This document shows, piece by piece, positions 58,701-64,000 of a DNA stretch of 64,000 bases; the first letter of the stretch is position 1, and every line of letters starts with the position of its first letter. This stretch comes from Bondarzewia mesenterica (lineage: Eukaryota; Basidiomycota; Agaricomycetes; Russulales; Bondarzewiaceae). The notes under the pieces are model-generated. The model had not been told where the DNA came from. It did not search any database and saw only the letters and a program-made list of their open reading frames with translations. The DNA lies in assembly GCA_004802705.1 (NCBI GenBank), contig SGPL01000001.1, forward strand, positions 1 to 64,000, read 5' to 3'. The translations under genes and the position numbers were made by a program.

Positions 58701-60404
58701 TTTGGAGCGTGTGAGACTGCACATCTTTCGAGAACCGCGCCCACGACAGGGTCAAGTAGTCGCGCATGAGGTCATAGACAGGGTGGCGGGACACGAGCGC
58801 TGCAGATGCATCAATTTCGGTTCAAGCGTCAAAAGAAAGCAGGAACATACTCAGGGCATACGGGAGCCAGAAGACGGTATCTCCGGGCAGAAAGAGCGTG
58901 CTCTCGCCCGGATTATGCCCGTTGACGGTGCTCGCAACCTCAAAATCGCTCTCACTCATCGCGCCGTCGGTCTCCACATCCATGTCGGTGTCCGCGTCGG
59001 TCGAGAGCCCATTCGCGCCCCACGGCCCACGGGCACTGCGCCTCGCACTTCGACGTGCTTGGAGCGTCGGATCGGCGCCCGAGGCACCGGCCGCGTCTGC
59101 GCGAAGGTTTTTGAGACGTGCGGTCACCAGGCTCTGCGCGGATTCTTTCCGCGAGCGTCCTGCTTCGAGGGTGCGGCGGATCGCAGCGCTGCGTTCGGCA
59201 TCGGCATGGGACCATACGGTGAGGCAGACGCCGTGATAGGTGACGGTGCTCCCTGGGCCTTCATTTGCGGTGCCGTTACCGCCGCTAGTGCCTGGTGCGC
59301 CGGCAGAAGACGATGTGCCTGGTGGGAAGAGACCTGCGGGGCCCAAGTAGGCTGATGAAGGGCGTGCGTTGAGATAAGGATCATAATAGGGATAGAGAGA
59401 GCCTGAGGTGGAGTTTGGGCGCATTTCGGAGGCGGTGGTGGTTGTCAGGACCGAAGAGCGTAAGAGGGCGCTTGAAGATGACGGATGGAGAGGGGTCGAA
59501 GGAGCGGGAAGGGTGAAAGAGAACGTGTGTACGGTCGACGCGGGCTGCAGCGTCGACGCGATGATTTCAACTTCGCGTGTAAAGGAGAGCTGAGAATGAC
59601 CGTGAGTAACGTGCGCAACGTGGGGACGAAAGACGTACTTTGAGAGCCTTGGAGAGCATCTTGGCGACTTCGTGCTTGGAGAGTGCGCCGGCGCCCTTGA
59701 GGATCTCAATCTCACCCTTGCCTCTCTTCTTCTTCTTGCCGCCGCCGGCTCCAGGACTGACGGTGCTGCCAAGGACCTCAGCCCTCCACCAGCGGTTGAC
59801 GGCGCCCTCGGTGTGGGCGAGGCCGAGGATGGAGTCGGGGTCGGCGAGAGTCCATGTATGCGGTGCTTTTGGCAGACCAGAGACAACATAGAGAGAGGTG
59901 AGAGGAAGAGAGGGAGTGAATGGGGTGGGGGCAGGGGCATCGCGGGCAGAGCGCGTGGAGACTATGGAAGTGCGGGTAGAAGCCGGTATGGGTTCCATAG
60001 AGCGACGGTGCTGGATGCCGAGGATGCGAGAGGCCTTGTCTGAGCGAGGCGAACCGAGCTGTTGTGTTGTGGGAGACGGGGGGGGACACGTTGATGTACT
60101 CAAGGTCTTCTGCGAGATGGTCGTCGTGTTGAGGGAGTTGTTGTTTTGAGTTGTCAGAGGCCAGGTGGAGTACCGCGGGGATCTGAACCACGACAGCTCC
60201 CGCCGCCGTATGAGCTTCGGCGCTCACCGTCCGCACACTTCTCGACGTCGCAATCGACCGCACACTCAACACCGAGCCTGTCCTCTTCGTCGTCCCCAAC
60301 GCGCTGCTCGTCGTCGCCGTCCCCTCCGGCGTTGCCTTTTTGGCTCCTCCAGGAACAGGTACGCCGCCTGACGCCTGCACTCCGCTCGGTCGACGGGCCA
60401 GCAT
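55795..60404 (-). CDS. DENN-domain protein, probable Rab guanine-nucleotide exchange factor
   Basis: Exons on the minus strand: 60404-59639, 59589-58851, 58799-58465, 58396-58337, 58268-58087, 58031-58017 (15 nt), 57963-57844, 57779-57258, 57179-56668 and 56601-55795. The N-terminal part has uDENN-like features (WTLADPDSILGLAHTEG). The core DENN segment contains LAPTGRVLFFSRHPAMLG, IKYLVELRGWSG, YIDDPGPWIMGL and STKQQREKYRQKLL. A coiled coil follows, around EQYAEKLSLEANDLRSK and KDALVELQKMRDTMEAME. The C-terminus is long, Ser-rich and basic. DENN proteins activate Rab GTPases in membrane traffic. Two single-base excesses break the frame: in an A run at 57496-57499 and in a G run at 60077-60084. 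Removing one base at each gives 1351 aa in phase. The second could instead be a 31-nt intron. An N lies at 56260. Confidence 0.85.
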
Positions 60405-61259
60405 GGCAGCTGGAGAAATACAATAAAAAAGGGGGAAAGGAGCGACGAGATTAACCAGAGAGACTACAAGGTAATAAACCACCGAGATGAAGGACCATCG
60501 CCTACAGAGCATGCGCAGAGGTCGCGTTCCTCCAAACAAATATAATAATCCCCTGATCGCGTGTGTCGCTTCTAGATCTCGCTTTTTTCCCATATATTGT
60601 TTCTCTCTCGCCCTTCTTCACCCAAACCACCTTCTTTCTCCCAGCGCCCAGCTTATCTGGCCCTCTTCCAGTTTTTTCCAGTAAAATAACCACTTGAGCT
60701 GCTCGTCGGTCAGACACTTTCCAGTCTCCAGCGGTTTGATAAGTCAACTGTCAGATGCCAAGTACAGCTCCGCGCCGTCCTGTCGGGTACGCCGTTCCAT
60801 TTTTCTTCGTCACCTCCTGGATCCTCCTGACCTCTCTACCTCCAAATACTGTACGTGTATCAGTCAATCTCTCAGATACCTCACGCCCACAGCTGACAGT
60901 ATCTTTCCCATATCGTCTGTCAGTCCATCAGAAAACATCGATGGAGGACAATGAAATATGATCCCAGCTCCACCACACCTTCTGGCACTCCGGAGGGGCT
61001 AACCGCAATGGCGGGTGAAGGCTTCACCGCGTCTAAGATACCAAACCACACACCAAAAAGTTCTGACACCTTCCATGCGTTGCCGTCTTGCAACAGGATT
61101 GCAGACCCATACATAACCAAGTGCCTGAGTGTACTTACATACTCGTCAAAAATTCGTCCGTCACCTCCACTAGCCATGTTCCCTGCACCATCCGCCACCA
61201 TAAATACAACAAACGTGCCGTCCACGTCCCCGCTCGCTCTACCGGTCCGTGAAAAGCGT
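60405..61259. other. Intergenic between the DENN and NIPA genes, possible small gene
   Basis: Both strands carry suggestive but unproven frames. On the plus strand, 60755 onward reads MPSTAPRRPVGYAVPFFF with a hydrophobic stretch and a GT donor near 60850, followed after an acceptor near 60927 by a frame that runs on. On the minus strand, MADGAGNMASGGDGRIFDEY (about 61189-61130) is followed by GTAAGT. I could not complete either into a gene with a recognisable product. Confidence 0.3.
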
Positions 61260-63267
61260 CTACTCGCGCACAACGAACCTCCTCAACCATCTCCAGCGGC
61301 CTTTCGGATTCCATCCACCCTCTTGCACCCCTCTCTCCTCATCCCGCAGTCGTCCATCCTCCACCCGCCTATCAGAATCTCGCACATCAGCGTTCACATC
61401 CCCCTCGCTCACCGTCCTCCTCATCTGCATCCTCCTCACCAGGTCTCCCCACCTCGACCCACTGGCACTCGTGTTCCCACTCACCCTTCTCCTCCGCTCG
61501 CGCGGAACCAATGCGAATCCGGGACTGACAGGTGACAGTCCAATCGAGAACCCCGTCGTGGGCGGCGGCGACAGCGTGTGCTCCGCGCCAATCGTAGGNC
61601 GCCGCCGTCGAGCCCGCGCGCTCCCTGGCGACAGCAACATAGATCCCGCTGGCGCGTGACCGTCCGCGACGGGCGACAGTGGGGGTGTGCTCGGGATGCG
61701 ATCGTGGGGATGCGCCATCGACTCTGATACTGTCTGTCGCTCGAGCTGAACCGGGCCATGGCGGATTCGCGCTTCCTGTTGTGGAACCGGCAAAGCGGAA
61801 GATGACAACTGCAAGGGCTCCTCGATGACGATGATGGGTTGAATCGACTCGACGACGACTGTCTCGTCCTGTTCTTCCTCGTCCTCGTTCCACGTCCCGA
61901 CGTCCACCCCCGGTCCAGCATGGAAACTGACAACCCATACACCCCCGAGCAGGATCACGATACCCGTGATCACGAGCAACAGATGGGACGTCGGAAGGAG
62001 AGAGATTTGATCAAAATATACCAGTCCGTTGACGATCGAAGATAAATTGTAAAAGCAAAATGCCACTAAACCGGCGATCACCATTTAGCCATCGGTTAGA
62101 CTAGAGATCAGATGGTTTCAGGACACTTACAAGGACAGACGATGGTCGGATCGGCCAAAATGAGTGCTTTGTGGAGATACCACAGCTGAAGGAGCGCGAA
62201 CGCGACCAGGCCGAGCAGCAGCATCCATGCCTGCCAGCGCCAGAATTGGTTGTCACCGCCGATCGTCAGCAGCAAGAGCTCTACGCCCGACTTGGCAAAT
62301 AGGAGACACATCCCGGACAAGATACCCGACGTTGACGCGTAAGAAAGGGAGAGAAAGAGCGGTGTTCGCGACGGTCGGACATGGACGATGGCAACCTCGC
62401 GAGGGGATGAAGTCGAAGATGCTGGAGATCGCAGTGGTTTCCGATCGAGAAGGGGTGTTCGTTCCGTTGTAAGGTCCGTGCTGGAATTCGTGGACAGAAA
62501 TAGGGGCGAGAGCGATGGAGAAATAGGAAGATCGCGCAGACGACGCTTGTACGAAAATTCGCAGATGTGAGTCTGTAAAGAACAACATTCCGTCATTACA
62601 TGAGATTAGGATGACTGTGAAGATCGACTTACGACGGCAAGGCAGACCACAACTGCGAATCCTAAAAGAGAGAAGTACGCGACGAAGGCTGGACGTCGGA
62701 AGAGCACGAGGAGATCCTCAAGAGAGTGCGTCGGCTCGGGCACTATGCCAAAGTACGCAATGAGGACCGCGCCTCCGGCGATGAGCAATGTGCCCAGGAT
62801 CATCCACGGAGAAAATACATCGCCCAAAAGAAGTCGGGCGAAGAAGGCGTTCCAGAGGAGCGAGACGGCACCTAGGGGTGCGAGAATCACGACGGGCAGG
62901 GATGCGATTTGAAATAGGGAGCCGAGGATGTTGGAGGAGATGAAGATGGCTGGTGAGAGAAAAATGTAGAAATTGTATCAAATGCAGCAGCGATCCATGA
63001 TTGACGAATACATACTGAACCCGAGCAACCACAGCCTGAGACAAGAGCACCAAGAGCGGCGGCGGCGGCGGCAATGTCAGAGCGACACAGGACCGCACAA
63101 GAACTGGCACTTACGGTCTACGGTGTTCGACCTTCTGCTCACCCTCGGGCAAAGCTTGATTCACTACATGGCTCTTTGCGCTGTATCGTCAGGCCCAAGG
63201 ACTGCACGCACGACGCGAGCAAGCCAATGATGATCCCAGCCGCAACAGAGATGCGTGCACCGCTCAT
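61260..63267 (-). CDS. NIPA-type (DUF803) magnesium transporter-like membrane protein
   Basis: Exons 63267-63115, 63035-63016 (20 nt), 62949-62633, 62572-62131 and 62065-61260 on the minus strand. The product begins MSGARISVAAGIIIGLLASC and contains FISSNILGSLFQIASLPVV, VILAPLGAVSLLWNAF and LIAGGAVLIAYFG. Further membrane spans follow (LLLGLVAFALLQLWYL, SHLLLVITGIVILLGG). This is the NIPA/DUF803 fold related to drug/metabolite transporters. The C-terminus is long, Ser/Arg-rich and probably cytosolic. The family moves Mg2+ or other divalent ions across plasma or endosomal membranes; substrate here is inferred. One base too many in the T run at 63175-63177 breaks the frame between IQRK and SHVVNQALPEGEQ. 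With it removed, 1737 nt (578 aa) stay in phase. An N lies at 61599. Confidence 0.85.
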
Positions 63268-63573
63268 GGCGAGGACCAATTGCGGTCAAACAGAAGAGAA
63301 GGGAAACGTCGTCGTCTAGATCGATCTAGGTTGTGCTTTTCGCTTGCTCGAAAAGCGAGAAAAAGAGGGACGGAAGGGGGAGAAGGGTAGGTTGGCGGCA
63401 GGACTCGAAGCTGTTGCATGTTTGGTGCAACGACGGCAAGGTAGCACGGTTCCCCGTCTTCGGCGATGCCCGAGTTGCCTCATTCGTGCATCCCGGCGGT
63501 AAAGCTGGCCACGCTTGTTCAAGCTAACGAAATACCACATCCTCACACAACTTTAGTACGCGTTCACCAAACA
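63268..63573. promoter_or_regulatory. Intergenic region between divergent genes
   Basis: 306 bases separate the ATG of the NIPA-like gene (minus) from that of the next gene (plus). Both promoters must share this space or overlap it. No clear TATA box in either direction. Confidence 0.5.
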
Positions 63574-64000
63574 ATGCCTCGCGTGGAGGAGCATATGCAG
63601 GAAATTCTTGAAAAGCCTTTTGGACCTTACCTCGACTCTGAACTTCTCGATAAAAAATGCGACACGACACCCAAGAATATCCTTCAACTCGATAGTGTCC
63701 TTCTCGAGTGCGGCGGCAAAGCGACTGGGTGAGGACGTCTTCTTCTCCCCCCAAACCTCCACTGACTTTTCTCCCATTCATAGATTAGACCAGACCGAGC
63801 TAGTAGTCAGACCCCCACCAATCCACATCCAGCGCATGCCGCCGCTGCCATCGCGCGCCCCCATCCGCTTCCGCGGGATTCTCACCATCAATGCACTCTC
63901 TCAACTTACGCCATGGGCTATAGAACAGATATCGAAAGAACTGAGCGAACGTCAGACGCAAGCTCAGATACGCGGGGAAAAGGGCGTGCGCAGCGTCGTG
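63574..64000 (+). CDS. 5' part of an unidentified gene, cut by the window end
   Basis: Exon 1 (63574-63728) reads MPRVEEHMQEILEKPFGPYL onward. A 55-nt intron (63729-63783) joins in phase to exon 2 (63784 to the window end), which contains LDQTELVVRPPPIHIQRMPP and FRGILTINALSQLTPWAIEQ. The frame is still open at the border (127 residues visible). No signal peptide or membrane span. I do not recognise the family from this part. Confidence 0.7.

Noticed and set aside
58483..59355. Long plus-strand open frame (290 codons) opposite the DENN gene
   Set aside because: It is antisense to well-supported DENN exons in GC-rich sequence. Its composition is typical of a shadow frame and it lacks family features.

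Overview
The window looks like a chromosome piece from a mushroom-forming basidiomycete (Agaricomycetes). The support is gene structure (many GT-AG introns of about 50-65 nt, exons down to 15 nt) and gene content: a fungal galectin with the residues of the Coprinopsis CGL family, an S28 serine carboxypeptid­ase, a secreted protein with a CBM19-like tail, an SRPK-type kinase, and decayed copies of families that are expanded in Agaricomycetes (hemerythrin-like HHE proteins, a 7-TM membrane family, APH-type phosphotransferases, YCII proteins). All calls come from reading the sequence; nothing was searched against a database.

The window has two characters. Roughly 0-43 kb is a gene-poor, rearranged region. 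It holds an intact S28 peptidase (4.5-6.8 kb), an abrupt AT-rich island (about 9.07-13.65 kb) carrying a decayed 7-TM gene and tRNA-derived SINE-like units, a galectin (18.8-19.4 kb), a two-exon unknown gene (25.4-25.8 kb), an SRPK-like kinase (27.3-28.8 kb), a secreted CBM19-like protein (32.0-33.4 kb), a Ser-rich membrane protein (33.8-35.6 kb) and a six-exon unknown gene (42.3-43.0 kb). Between these lie pseudogenes (two hemerythrin copies, palmitoyl-protein thioesterase, WD40-like, APH-like, YCII-like) and two families of local segmental duplication. One copy of each duplicated pair carries a transposon that the other copy lacks: a 379-bp hAT-like MITE at 2.24-2.62 kb (empty partner at 17.40 kb) and a 1283-bp MULE derivative with about 104-bp terminal inverted repeats at 23.06-24.34 kb (empty partner at 29.21 kb).

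From 43.6 kb on the region is dense and housekeeping-like. VPS13, a bridge-like lipid transfer protein, has 46 exons and no frame break (3145 aa). Converging on it is a DENN-domain protein (probable Rab exchange factor), followed by a NIPA-type (DUF803) transporter and the 5' end of an unidentified gene that diverges from it. The DENN and NIPA genes need three single-base corrections in short homopolymers to read through, and each also contains an N, which points to local consensus errors rather than pseudogenes.

The genes do not form a pathway or a recognisable cluster. VPS13 and the DENN protein both act in membrane traffic, the S28 peptidase and CBM19-like protein are probably secreted, and the galectin is probably a defence or development lectin; their proximity is not evidence of a joint role. 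I found no CRISPR, rRNA or convincing functional tRNA gene, and no clearly new multi-gene system. The strongest discoveries are the two precisely bounded transposon insertions with their paralogous empty sites.
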